The position numbers and the translations under genes are program-made. A stretch of 64,000 nucleotides of DNA from Gilichinskyi gelida (lineage in GTDB: Bacteria > Acidobacteriota > Thermoanaerobaculia > Gp7-AA8), in NCBI GenBank assembly GCA_038040385.1, contig JBBPII010000002.1, positions 1 to 64,000 of the forward strand, given 5' to 3'. Each line of letters opens with the position of its first letter. Within the stretch, counting starts at the first letter, position 1. The notes beneath the pieces are model-generated. The model was not told the origin of the DNA, did not search any database, and worked only from the letters and a program-made list of their open reading frames with translations. Positions 53,440 to 61,610 of this stretch are shown here, piece after piece.

Positions 53440-55998
53440 TTGTCCCGACTAGTTCTCATAGGTTTTCTGTCTCTCGTAGCCCTCCCCGCTCTCGCTGCCA
53501 CGCCTTGCAATCTCGAGATCTCCTTGACCTGCGCGTCGGGGCATTGCACCTCGACCACCCTCAACACCGGCCCGAACGTCTGCAGCGGCGAGTTCATCGC
53601 GGCGCTCTTCACCGAGCAGGACAAGGCGACGATCTCGGGCTTCACCAACTCGCTAGGGCTCGATGAGTGCTTCGACTCCACCACCTTCCCCATCGAAGGG
53701 GCGGGAGCGTTCGCCATCTGCTTCGGCGGCGCGTCGCTCGCGCCGGGACAGTCGTTCACCACCATGGCCACCGTCAGCACGCTGCCGGGCGCGGCGGCGA
53801 CTATCCCGCTCATCGCCATCACCCATGTCAGTGATGAAATCACGGGCGACGAGCTCGCTTCCGTCTACGCCTTCAACGACGTGGTCCTCCCCACCTGCAC
53901 GCCCACCGTCAGCGTACCGTCGGTCACGCTCACCGGCGTGCCGTACACCGTCTCCTGGAGCGAAGTCAGCACGCCGAACACGCCGTTCATCGTCGAGGAG
54001 TCGACCGCTCCCGACTTCTCTGCCATCACCGCCACCCGCACCGTCCAGGGCACCTCGACGGAGTTCCAGCACTCGGTGAACACCAGCACGACGTACTACT
54101 ACCGCGTCCGCGCCGTGCAGTGCAGCGGCGCGGCCGGGCCGAACTCCCGCACGGTTTCCATCGTCGTGCAGGCGGCGCCGCCGTCGACCTCGCGCGGCAC
54201 CGACGCCGTCGTGCCGTTCGGCACCACCACGCCCGTGCCCATTCCGCTCGAAGTGCGGCTGTCGACGGCGGGCAAGCAGGCCCTCGACGGCACGACGTTC
54301 ACCGCCGCCAGCGACAAGCCGTTCGCCACCGTCTCTCCGACTTCGGGCACCATTCCGGCCAACGGCAGCGTTCCTCTCACCGTCACCGCGAATCCCGCCT
54401 CGCTGCCGCCCGGCGCGAATACCGCCACGGTCACCGTGACCACCAACACCGGCCAGAAGACCAACGTCCCGGTCTCCATCAGCCTGGTCACGCCGGTCAA
54501 CCCGTCGGGCAAGACGCTCCCGCCGGGCAACGCGCTGATCATCCCGGTGGTCACGCACGTTAATAGCGTCGGCGGCCCGTTCCAGTCGGACGTCCGCCTC
54601 ACCAACGCCGGCCTCGGACCGGTCAAGTATCAGGTCACGTACACGCCGACGCAGACCGACGGCACGACGTCGAGCAAATCGACGACGGTGCCGGTCGATG
54701 GGGGCTCGACCATCGCCCTCAACGACATCGTCAAGGACTTCTTCGGCATCGGCGCTACCGGCGAGCCTGGCGACGCCGGCGCCGGAGCGCTGGAGATCCG
54801 CCCCCTCAACAGCTCGTCGGTGCTGACGTTCGCCTCCAGCCGCACGTTCGTCACCACGTCGAAGGGAACACTCGGACAGTTCATCGCCGCGGTGCCGTTC
54901 CCGCAGTTCGCCACGAAGGCCCTCGGGCTCCTTCCCATCCCCGGCCAGATCCCACCCGTCGGCCCCCCCACCCTCAGCCTGCAGCAGGTGGCGCAGTCGA
55001 CGAAGTTCCGCACCAACCTCGGCATCGTGGAGGGCTCAGGAACGCCTGTGAACGGACGGATCCGCGTCCTCAACGATGCGGGGATTCTGCTGAACGAAAA
55101 GCCCTTCAGCCTACGGGCGGGCGAGCATAAGCAGTTCGGCAACTACATCTCGCTCGAGGCGGGCATCCCGACGCTCGACGACGGCCGCATCGAGATCGTC
55201 GTCGACTCCGATACCGGCGCAGTCAGCGCGTACGCCTCGGTGCTCGACAACGCGACCACCGACCCGATGGCGGTGATGCCGGTGCAGCCGACGCTGTTCC
55301 AGGCCTCGCGCTACGTGCTGCCTGGGATGTCGGAGTTCGTCTCACCGTTCTCGAATTTCCACTCCGATATCCGCATCTACAACGGCGGCACGTCGGCGGT
55401 GACGGTGACCCCGACGTTCTACCCGCAGAACAACGGCACGCCGGTTCCCGCGGCGGCGTTCACCATCAACGCCGGCCAGGTGAGGGCGATCGACAACGTG
55501 CTTCCAACGACGTTCAATACAACCGGCGGCGGCTCGATCGTGCTGACCACCAACGCGCCATCGAACCTCGTCGCCACCGGCCGCACGTATAGCAATGCCG
55601 CGGAGGGCGGAACGTACGGGCAGTTCATTCCGGGCGTAAGTCCGTTGGAAGGCATCGGCATCGGCGACCGCGCGCTGCAGATCCTGCAGCTCGAGCAGTC
55701 GGGAAACTTCCGCTCCAACCTCGGGCTCGCGGAACTGACCGGCAACCCGGCTCGCGTCCGCGTCACCGCGCTCATCCCCGACTCGAAGATCTCCGCGTCG
55801 ACCGAGATCCCGCTGGCGGCCAACGAGTTCACACAGCTCGGCAACGTCCTCACGCAGTTCGGCCTGGGCCAGGGAAATGCGAACGTCTACAACGCGCGGA
55901 TCACGGTGCAGGTGATCAGCGGGACGGGACGGGTGACGGCGTACGCCTCGGTGATCGACAACTTCACGGCGGATCCGACGTACGTGCCGGCGCAGTAG
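53440..55998 (+). CDS. large secreted beta-rich protein
   Basis: 852 residues. Signal peptide SRLVLIGFLSLVALPALA; Cys-containing N-terminal region (about 20-150); fibronectin-III-like domain (about 150-245); Ig-like domain (about 250-350); then four related blocks beginning GPFQSDVRLTNAG, TKFRTNLGIVEGSG, SNFHSDIRIYNGG and GNFRSNLGLAELTG, some followed by GQFI(A/P) segments. Ser/Thr/Gly-rich, few charges. Adhesion or surface function is plausible but unproven. TTG start at 53440 with GGAGGA five nt upstream; no ATG fits the signal peptide. Confidence 0.85.
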   Translation: MSRLVLIGFLSLVALPALAATPCNLEISLTCASGHCTSTTLNTGPNVCSGEFIAALFTEQDKATISGFTNSLGLDECFDSTTFPIEGAGAFAICFGGASLAPGQSFTTMATVSTLPGAAATIPLIAITHVSDEITGDELASVYAFNDVVLPTCTPTVSVPSVTLTGVPYTVSWSEVSTPNTPFIVEESTAPDFSAITATRTVQGTSTEFQHSVNTSTTYYYRVRAVQCSGAAGPNSRTVSIVVQAAPPSTSRGTDAVVPFGTTTPVPIPLEVRLSTAGKQALDGTTFTAASDKPFATVSPTSGTIPANGSVPLTVTANPASLPPGANTATVTVTTNTGQKTNVPVSISLVTPVNPSGKTLPPGNALIIPVVTHVNSVGGPFQSDVRLTNAGLGPVKYQVTYTPTQTDGTTSSKSTTVPVDGGSTIALNDIVKDFFGIGATGEPGDAGAGALEIRPLNSSSVLTFASSRTFVTTSKGTLGQFIAAVPFPQFATKALGLLPIPGQIPPVGPPTLSLQQVAQSTKFRTNLGIVEGSGTPVNGRIRVLNDAGILLNEKPFSLRAGEHKQFGNYISLEAGIPTLDDGRIEIVVDSDTGAVSAYASVLDNATTDPMAVMPVQPTLFQASRYVLPGMSEFVSPFSNFHSDIRIYNGGTSAVTVTPTFYPQNNGTPVPAAAFTINAGQVRAIDNVLPTTFNTTGGGSIVLTTNAPSNLVATGRTYSNAAEGGTYGQFIPGVSPLEGIGIGDRALQILQLEQSGNFRSNLGLAELTGNPARVRVTALIPDSKISASTEIPLAANEFTQLGNVLTQFGLGQGNANVYNARITVQVISGTGRVTAYASVIDNFTADPTYVPAQ

Positions 55999-56036
55999 GG
56001 GCGCCCTCATCCGCCGCTTCGCTGCGCTCAGGGGCA

Positions 56037-56099
56037 CCTTCTCCCGCTCACGCGGGAGAAGGCCGTTTCAGCGTCCCTCTCCCGCTTTGCGGGAGAGGG
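56037..56099. terminator. double hairpin, bidirectional terminator/REP-like
   Basis: Two perfect hairpins: ccttctcccgc...gcgggagaagg (56037-56062) and ccctctcccgc...gcgggagaggg (56075-56099), between convergent genes. The ctctcccgc palindrome is a common intergenic repeat in many bacteria. Confidence 0.75.
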
Positions 56100-56122
56100 T
56101 GGCGCGAAGCGCCGGGTGAGGG

Positions 56123-56953
56123 TTACCGCGCCAACCGCGCGCGCGCCTCGCGCGCCCAGTCGGAGCTCGAGTCGAGCGTCAGGTAGTCGTTCCACGCGCT
56201 CTTGCTGTCGAGGGCCACGGCGCGGTTCCACGCGGTCTCGGGCGAACGGCGGAGGCTCCAGGCGCGCTCGGCGGCGCGGGCGGCGAGGGCCGTATCGTCC
56301 GCGTTGCGCGTCTGCGCGGCGCGGCTGGAGAGGGCTGCCGAGTAGTCGCTCAGCAGCGCCACATCGGTCGAAGCGTCGAGGCCGCCGCTCTTCTGCAGCG
56401 CGTCAGCCATGGTCTGCACCGCGTCGTTCGCGTTGCCGAGGAGGAGCTGTGACACGCCGAGGGCGTGGAGGTGTTCGGCCGTGGGGGACTTGATGGCGTT
56501 GGCCTGCACCTTGGCGGCGACGTCCATCAGCTTGTAGTTGGCGGGATTGCGCGACGGATCGCTTTCCGCGCCGCGGGCGACCGGGGCCGGCTCGCGATAC
56601 GGGAAGCCGCTCAGGCGGCCCGAAAACGTGCGGGCGCTGGGCGCGGCGTCGGCCAGCGCGGCCAGGCCGGCGGGCTGATAGAGGCGCTGGCCGGCCGGAG
56701 TGATGAAGAAGCCGATCGCGGCAGCGGCGGCGACGGCCATGGAGGCGATCGCATAGCGCGTCCTGCGGAAGGGCCGCACGTTGGAGGCGTCCGTCGCAGT
56801 CGCGACCGGCATCTCGGTTGACCCGATGAAAACCGAATAACACTCGGAGCAGCCCGCCAGATGCTCGACTACGCGGCCGCGAGTGTCTGCGTCGACCCGA
56901 CCGTCAATGAATGCCGCCAGGGTCTCGTCCGACGGAAAGCCCGCATGTTCCAT
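56123..56953 (-). CDS. anti-sigma-factor-like zinc-finger membrane protein
   Basis: 276 residues. N-terminal zf-HC2 motif (HLAGCSECYSVF), one membrane helix (about 66-86), then a periplasmic helical region with TPR-like repeats (about 130-270). It should bind the sigma factor encoded upstream and release it on an envelope signal. ATG 56953 has AAGGTG 8 nt upstream; a GTG at 56965 overlapping the sigma stop is the alternative. Confidence 0.82.
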   Translation of the reverse strand: MEHAGFPSDETLAAFIDGRVDADTRGRVVEHLAGCSECYSVFIGSTEMPVATATDASNVRPFRRTRYAIASMAVAAAAAIGFFITPAGQRLYQPAGLAALADAAPSARTFSGRLSGFPYREPAPVARGAESDPSRNPANYKLMDVAAKVQANAIKSPTAEHLHALGVSQLLLGNANDAVQTMADALQKSGGLDASTDVALLSDYSAALSSRAAQTRNADDTALAARAAERAWSLRRSPETAWNRAVALDSKSAWNDYLTLDSSSDWAREARARLAR

Positions 56954-56961
56954 TGTTTTGC

Positions 56962-57813
56962 TCACCTTGTCACTCGGTTTTCGCCTTCTCCGAATTCCCC
57001 ATTCGCGTTATGAGAGTGACGTAGGTCGGTTTTTCCCCCGCCGGAGAAGGAAAGTTCGTGATCCGCGCGGGCGAGGAGGTCGCTGATGGCCTCTTGGGCG
57101 ATGCCGGCCTTCTCCAGAGCGCCCCGGAGGGTGAGCAGCAGGCGGTCGATCTTCTTGTAGAGGCGCTTGGCGTCGATGCGCAGCGCCGCGGCGATGTCGG
57201 GCACCTTCCGGCTGTTCCAGAAGCGCATCCGCAAGATGATCTGCGACTCGGCGTCCATGGCGGCCATCGCTTCGTCGACGGCCGCGGCGGCGGCGCGGGC
57301 GGTCTTGCGGCGTTCGGCGGTGAAGAGGGCGGCATCGGGATCGACGGTCGGGGCGGCGTCGGGAGCCAGGGACGACACGAGCACCGGGCGCGGCTGGCGC
57401 GTCGGCAGACGGAGATAGAGCGCCTCGAGCTCGTCGCGGGTGTATGCCGAGGTGCCGGTGGTCAGCGTCTCCAGCGCCTCGCCGTACGTGAAGCCGTCGC
57501 GCGTCAGGAGGCGCTCGAGGGTGATCGCCTTCTCCCCCAGCCGCTTCGCCTCGGCCGACGGCCTCCACTTGCCCCACATCTGCACCCGCCACTGGAAGTA
57601 CAGGCGCTGAATGACGGTGGTCATGTAGGTGGAGAAGGAGCTGCGCCCCTCGAACTTGCGGATGACGCCGTAGTTCCCCTCGATCAGCTTCGTCTTGACC
57701 TCGGAATTGAACTCTTCGCCGTCCTGCGGGCTCAGATGATTGCGATGGCAGACGTAGGCGATGGCGCGATCGATCGCGTCGAGATTGGAGAGGAAGAGCT
57801 CTTGAGGGTCCAT
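56962..57813 (-). CDS. ECF-type sigma factor
   Basis: 283 residues. Region 2 about 10-90 (KFEGRSSFSTYMTTVIQRLYFQWR), region 4 about 185-240 (ESQIILRMRFWNSRKVPDIAAALRIDAKRLYKKIDRLLLTLR). Long for an ECF factor because of a linker of about 90 residues and a C-terminal tail. Paired with the zinc-finger protein just downstream (GTGA overlap). Confidence 0.88.
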   Translation of the reverse strand: MDPQELFLSNLDAIDRAIAYVCHRNHLSPQDGEEFNSEVKTKLIEGNYGVIRKFEGRSSFSTYMTTVIQRLYFQWRVQMWGKWRPSAEAKRLGEKAITLERLLTRDGFTYGEALETLTTGTSAYTRDELEALYLRLPTRQPRPVLVSSLAPDAAPTVDPDAALFTAERRKTARAAAAAVDEAMAAMDAESQIILRMRFWNSRKVPDIAAALRIDAKRLYKKIDRLLLTLRGALEKAGIAQEAISDLLARADHELSFSGGGKTDLRHSHNANGEFGEGENRVTR

Positions 57814-57853
57814 CTGTATGGAAGTTCGGATCCCAAAAGAGTCTAACAGCTAA

Positions 57854-57873
57854 ATACCCCCCTGGGGTATACT
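57854..57873 (+). promoter_or_regulatory. CsoR-type operator overlapping a -10 box
   Basis: Inverted repeat atacccc (57854-57860) cct ggggtat (57864-57870), the G-tract palindrome bound by CsoR. TATACT (57868-57873) overlaps its right half and ends 8 nt before the csoR ATG. Apo-CsoR would block the promoter; copper would release it. Confidence 0.85.
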
Positions 57874-57881
57874 GCGCCGCG

Positions 57882-58184
57882 ATGACGAAACCGAGACACG
57901 CTCACGGCGTCGATCCCGCGCTGAAGCAGGACGCCCTCACCCGGCTCAAACGTATCGAGGGGCAAGTCCGCGGAGTGCAGCGGATGGTGGAGGAGGAGCG
58001 CTACTGCGCCGACACCCTCATCCAGATCTCCGCGATCCAGGAATCGCTGCGCGCCGTGGCCCAGGTACTTCTCAGAAACCATCTCGAACATTGCGCGGCC
58101 GACGCCATCCGCTCCAGCGACACCGATCGCCGCGAGCGGATGTACGACGAGCTGGCGGAGCTGTTTTTCAAGCATGTCCGATAA
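57882..58184 (+). CDS. csoR: CsoR-family copper-sensing repressor
   Basis: 100 residues, all-helical DUF156 fold. Cu(I) ligands C42, H67 and C71 have exactly the C-x24-H-x3-C spacing of CsoR. It overlaps the ATPase start by 11 bp and has its own operator upstream. Confidence 0.95.
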   Translation: MTKPRHAHGVDPALKQDALTRLKRIEGQVRGVQRMVEEERYCADTLIQISAIQESLRAVAQVLLRNHLEHCAADAIRSSDTDRRERMYDELAELFFKHVR

Positions 58185-60144
58185 CAGAGGCGTTCGCCGT
58201 TGGCTGTTGGCCGTTGGCCGAGGCGCCGAGACACCTTCGGTCAACGGCCAACGGTCAACGGCGAACGAATACACCTGCCCCATGCACCCCGAGGTCGTGC
58301 GCGACGCGCCCGGCTTCTGCCCCATCTGCGGCATGGCGCTCGAGCCGCGCACCGCGACGCTCGACGAAGGGCCGAACGTCGAGCTGATCGACATGCAGCG
58401 GCGCTTCATCATCAGCGCGATTCTCTCCGCCCCCCTCCTCGTTGGCGCGATGCTCATGATCATGCCGGCGTGGCTGCAGCTCATCCTCGCCACGCCGGTC
58501 GTCCTCTGGGGCGGCTGGCCGTTCTTCGTGCGCGGGTGGGCGTCGGTGGTCAACCGGCAGCTCAACATGTTCACCCTGATCGCGCTGGGGACCGGCACGG
58601 CATTCGTGTACAGCACGGTCGCTGTCTTCATCGGCGGCGATCTCTACTTCGAAGCGGCCGCGGTCATCACCACGCTCGTGCTCCTCGGCCAGGTCCTCGA
58701 GCTCCGCGCGCGCGAGCGGACCTCCGGCGCGATCAAGGCGCTGCTCGGCCTCGCGCCGAAGACGGCGCGCATGATGATGGACGACGGCGGCGAGCACGAC
58801 GTCGACGTCGCGCACATCGCGCCCGGCATGCGCATACGGTTGCGCCCCGGCGAGCGGATCGCCGTCGATGGTGTGGTCGAAGAGGGCAACGGCGTAGTCG
58901 ACGAGTCGATGATCACCGGCGAGCCGCTTCCGGTCGAGAAGACGGCGGGCAGCCGCCTCACTGCCGGCACGGTAAATACGACCGGCTCGTTCGTGATGCG
59001 CGCCGAGCGCGTGGGCGCGGACACGCTGCTCGCGCAGATCGTGCGCATGGTGGCCGAGGCGCAGCGCAGCCGAGCGCCGATCCAGCGGCTCGCGGACGTG
59101 GTCTCGGCGTGGTTCGTCCCCGCGGTCATCGCCATCGCGGTGCTCACCTTCGTCGTGTCGCATTCGTGGGTCAACGCCGTGGCGGTTCTGATCATCGCCT
59201 GCCCATGCGCCCTCGGACTGGCGACGCCGATGTCGGTGATGGTCGCCACCGGCCGCGGCGCGACCGCCGGCATCCTGGTCAAGAACGCCGCAGCGCTGGA
59301 GATGCTGGCGCGCGTCGACACCATCGTCGTCGACAAGACCGGCACGCTGACCGAGGGGAAGCCGCGCGTGGTCTCGCACGATCTCGACCCTCGCGTCCTC
59401 GGATGGGTCGCCGCGCTCGAGCGCGCGAGCGAGCATCCGCTGGCGGCGGCGATCCTCGCAGCGGCGGCGCCGATCGGCACCGCCACCGACGTGAAGACCA
59501 TTCCCGGCGTGGGCGTGACGGGAACTGTCGACGGACACGAGATCTACGTCGGGCGGCCGGGCGTGACGGTCAAAGTCGACGGCGAGGTCGCCGGGCACAT
59601 CACCGTTGCCGATCCGATCAAGCCTACGACCGCCGAGGCAATCCGCGAGCTGCATGCGAAGGGCTTGAAGCTCGTGATGCTCACCGGCGACGTCCGCACC
59701 ACTGCGGAAGCGGTCGGCCGCGAGCTGGGCATCGACGCCATCGAAGCCGAGGTGCTGCCGGCGGAAAAGGAAGCGGTCATCCGCCGCCTGCAGGAGCAGG
59801 GGCATCGCGTGGCCATGGCCGGCGACGGCGTCAACGACGCGCCGGCGCTGGCGCGCGCGGACGTGGGCATCGCCATGGGCACCGGCACCGACATCGCCAT
59901 CGAGAGCGCCGACATCACACTGGTCAAAGGCGATCTGCGCGGCATCGCCCGCGCGCGCAATCTGTCGCAGGTCATGATGCGCAACATCCGCCAGAACCTC
60001 TTCTTCGCCTTCGTCTACAACGTCCTCGGCGTGCCGCTGGCGGCGTTCGGGCTTCTCAGTCCGATGATCGCCAGCGCGGCGATGACCTTCAGCTCGGTGA
60101 CCGTAATCGGAAACGCGTTGCGCCTTCGGCGGTCTCGCCTGTAG
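58174..60144 (+). CDS. copA: copper-translocating P1B-type ATPase
   Basis: 656 residues. Instead of the CXXC domains it has an N-terminal heavy-metal-binding motif (YTCPMHPEVVRDAPGFCPICGM, about 32-54, given here as two parts: Y-T-C-P-M-H-P and C-P-I-C-G-M). TM metal site CPC 343-345, phosphorylation site D387 (DKTGT), TGEP and GDGVNDAP motifs intact. Residues about 6-31 are a translation of stem-loop H7, so the protein carries an unusual Arg/Val-rich insert before its metal domain. It exports Cu(I) (or Ag). Confidence 0.94.
   Translation: MSDNRGVRRWLLAVGRGAETPSVNGQRSTANEYTCPMHPEVVRDAPGFCPICGMALEPRTATLDEGPNVELIDMQRRFIISAILSAPLLVGAMLMIMPAWLQLILATPVVLWGGWPFFVRGWASVVNRQLNMFTLIALGTGTAFVYSTVAVFIGGDLYFEAAAVITTLVLLGQVLELRARERTSGAIKALLGLAPKTARMMMDDGGEHDVDVAHIAPGMRIRLRPGERIAVDGVVEEGNGVVDESMITGEPLPVEKTAGSRLTAGTVNTTGSFVMRAERVGADTLLAQIVRMVAEAQRSRAPIQRLADVVSAWFVPAVIAIAVLTFVVSHSWVNAVAVLIIACPCALGLATPMSVMVATGRGATAGILVKNAAALEMLARVDTIVVDKTGTLTEGKPRVVSHDLDPRVLGWVAALERASEHPLAAAILAAAAPIGTATDVKTIPGVGVTGTVDGHEIYVGRPGVTVKVDGEVAGHITVADPIKPTTAEAIRELHAKGLKLVMLTGDVRTTAEAVGRELGIDAIEAEVLPAEKEAVIRRLQEQGHRVAMAGDGVNDAPALARADVGIAMGTGTDIAIESADITLVKGDLRGIARARNLSQVMMRNIRQNLFFAFVYNVLGVPLAAFGLLSPMIASAAMTFSSVTVIGNALRLRRSRL
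58191..58267. repeat. periodic stem-loop H7 (7-bp unit) inside the ATPase N-terminus
   Basis: Arms 58191-58222 and 58236-58267 (gttggct/gttggcc versus gtcaacg/gccaacg units), about 32 bp with three mismatches, 13-nt loop. It lies after the ATG at 58174 and before the metal-binding motif, in frame. Confidence 0.92.
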
Positions 60145-60268
60145 GAGTGCGGGCGTCCTCGCCCGCATCGCATCCGGCGTTCTTCCGGGCGAGGACGCCC
60201 GGCAGGTAAGAGCGGGACGCTCGCATTCCATTACCGTAATCGGAAACGCGTTGCGGCTGCGGCGGTCT
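60100..60268. repeat. 36-bp direct repeat flanking palindrome copy B
   Basis: accgtaatcggaaacgcg... occurs at 60100-60135 (end of the ATPase gene) and 60233-60268 (end of the NRDE gene) with two mismatches in 36 bp. Between them lies an 86-bp palindromic block, 60144-60229 (ggagtgcgggcgtcctcgcc...), related to copies A and C. Confidence 0.88.
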
Positions 60269-60920
60269 GCTCCGTGAAGTCGAGCGTGCCGTCCGCCGAG
60301 GCGATGACCACGGTCGACGCACGCGTGCCGTAGCCCATCTCCGGGATGGCAACGAACACCTCGCTCTCGATCGGTCCGCCGCGCGGTGTGGTGAGGAATC
60401 GCATCAGCTCTTCCTCGAGGTTGTCGGACGCGAGCGCGCGCTCCATCGCCTGTCGGGCGAAGGCGATCTTCGGCCAGTCGATCGCCGCCGGCGCGTTGCT
60501 GACGGCGAAGATCCCCGGCTCCAGCGCGCGCGCGGCCATGTCGCTGCTGACGTGCGCGACGACGCCGCCCACTTCGCCGGCCACCAGGTGAAATCCGGCG
60601 TAGCGCGGTCTCGCCACCTGCTCCGCGAACGCGAGCGGCGCGGACGTGGAGCGGACGAAGTCCGCAACGAGCGCGCCGCGCGACGGCGCGTCCGGCGGCT
60701 CCGGCAACCCGCGCACATTGGTCACCATGGCGAAGCGCCCCCCGCGCGTCACCGCCAGCCAGCTCCCGCCCGCCCGCAGGTCGCGCCCGCCGAGGACGTC
60801 CGGCGCGTCCTCCCACCCGTGCGCCGCTCGCGCCGGCCGGTCGAAGAACTCGTCGCGATTCGCGGCGATGACCAGCGGCCAGCGCGCGGAGGCGAGGTGG
60901 GCGATGGCGATGAGGCACAT
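60231..60920 (-). CDS. NRDE-family (TANGO2-like) protein
   Basis: 229 residues, starting MCLIAIA with the family motif AANRDEFFDRP and GGRDLRAGGSWLAV. N-terminal Cys2 suggests an Ntn-hydrolase-like fold. TANGO2 proteins are implicated in haem or acyl-CoA metabolism; bacterial roles are unclear. The C-terminal TAAAATRFRLR is encoded by the 36-bp duplicated segment and is not family sequence. Confidence 0.88.
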   Translation of the reverse strand: MCLIAIAHLASARWPLVIAANRDEFFDRPARAAHGWEDAPDVLGGRDLRAGGSWLAVTRGGRFAMVTNVRGLPEPPDAPSRGALVADFVRSTSAPLAFAEQVARPRYAGFHLVAGEVGGVVAHVSSDMAARALEPGIFAVSNAPAAIDWPKIAFARQAMERALASDNLEEELMRFLTTPRGGPIESEVFVAIPEMGYGTRASTVVIASADGTLDFTEQTAAAATRFRLR

Positions 60921-61506
60921 GGCTTGCGAGTTGCCTGTTGCGAGTTGCGAGGTCCTCTCACTCGCAACTTGCAACCTGCAACTGGCAACCAGCTTAGAGC
61001 TTTTCAGCGCCCGGAGAACAGACCTCCAGGGTCTGGCCGACGAGCTGTCGCGCGTGCTCGGGTCGGGCCGCGTCGAGGTGGCCGGTCGCACGGTGCCGCA
61101 GCAGTCGTCATCGTCGATGGAGGATGCGGTCATCGCCGCCATGAACCGCGAGCGCGCCGCGCACGGCTTGCAGCCCCTGCGAGTGAACACGCGGCTCTCG
61201 CTCGCCGCCGACGACCGCATCGCCGATCTCTTCGCCAAACGCTACTTCAATCACGTCTCGCCCGACGGCATCCAGCCGTTCGTCTGGGCGCAGCGCCGCG
61301 GCTACGACTACAGCGCGATCGGCGAGAACCTCGCCGCCGGCTACCGCAGCGCGACGGGCGTGATCGACGGCTGGATGCACTCCCCCGGCCACCGCGCGAA
61401 CATCCTCGGCCGCGACTTCGACGAAGTCGGCGTGGCCATCGCCGGCGGCTCGCCGGTCGGCAACTACGGAGGGCCGACGGTGGTGGCGTTGTACGGGTCG
61501 CGGTGA
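60919..61506 (+). CDS. CAP/SCP-domain protein
   Basis: About 195 residues from ATG 60919, or 129 from ATG 61117. CAP domain from MEDAVIAAMNRERAAHGLQPL to the end, with the conserved His (YFNHVSPDG), GENLAAGY and HSPGHRANIL. No signal peptide is clear. If the first ATG is used, residues 1-24 are translated from stem-loop H8. CAP proteins are usually secreted and bind lipids or small ligands. Confidence 0.8.
   Translation: MACELPVASCEVLSLATCNLQLATSLELFSARRTDLQGLADELSRVLGSGRVEVAGRTVPQQSSSSMEDAVIAAMNRERAAHGLQPLRVNTRLSLAADDRIADLFAKRYFNHVSPDGIQPFVWAQRRGYDYSAIGENLAAGYRSATGVIDGWMHSPGHRANILGRDFDEVGVAIAGGSPVGNYGGPTVVALYGSR
60921..60990. repeat. periodic stem-loop H8 (7-bp unit)
   Basis: Left arm 60921-60951 of gttgcct/gttgcga units, right arm about 60959-60990 of gcaactt/gcaacct/gcaactg units, about five mismatches. 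It lies between the divergent NRDE and CAP genes. Confidence 0.85.
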
Positions 61507-61511
61507 GCGTT

Positions 61512-61610
61512 GGAGTGCGGCCGTCCCGGCCGCACTCGCCGGGCGTCCCGCCCGGCGACATCACGGCCGGCCGAGACGGCCGGCCGGTGCGGGCGGGACG
61601 CCCGCACTCC
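61512..61610. repeat. SAGVPPA-coding GC palindrome, copy C
   Basis: 99 bp bounded by ggagtgcgg and cccgcactcc, nearly the same as copy A in its left half. It provides the last codons and stop of the antitoxin-like gene. Confidence 0.88.
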
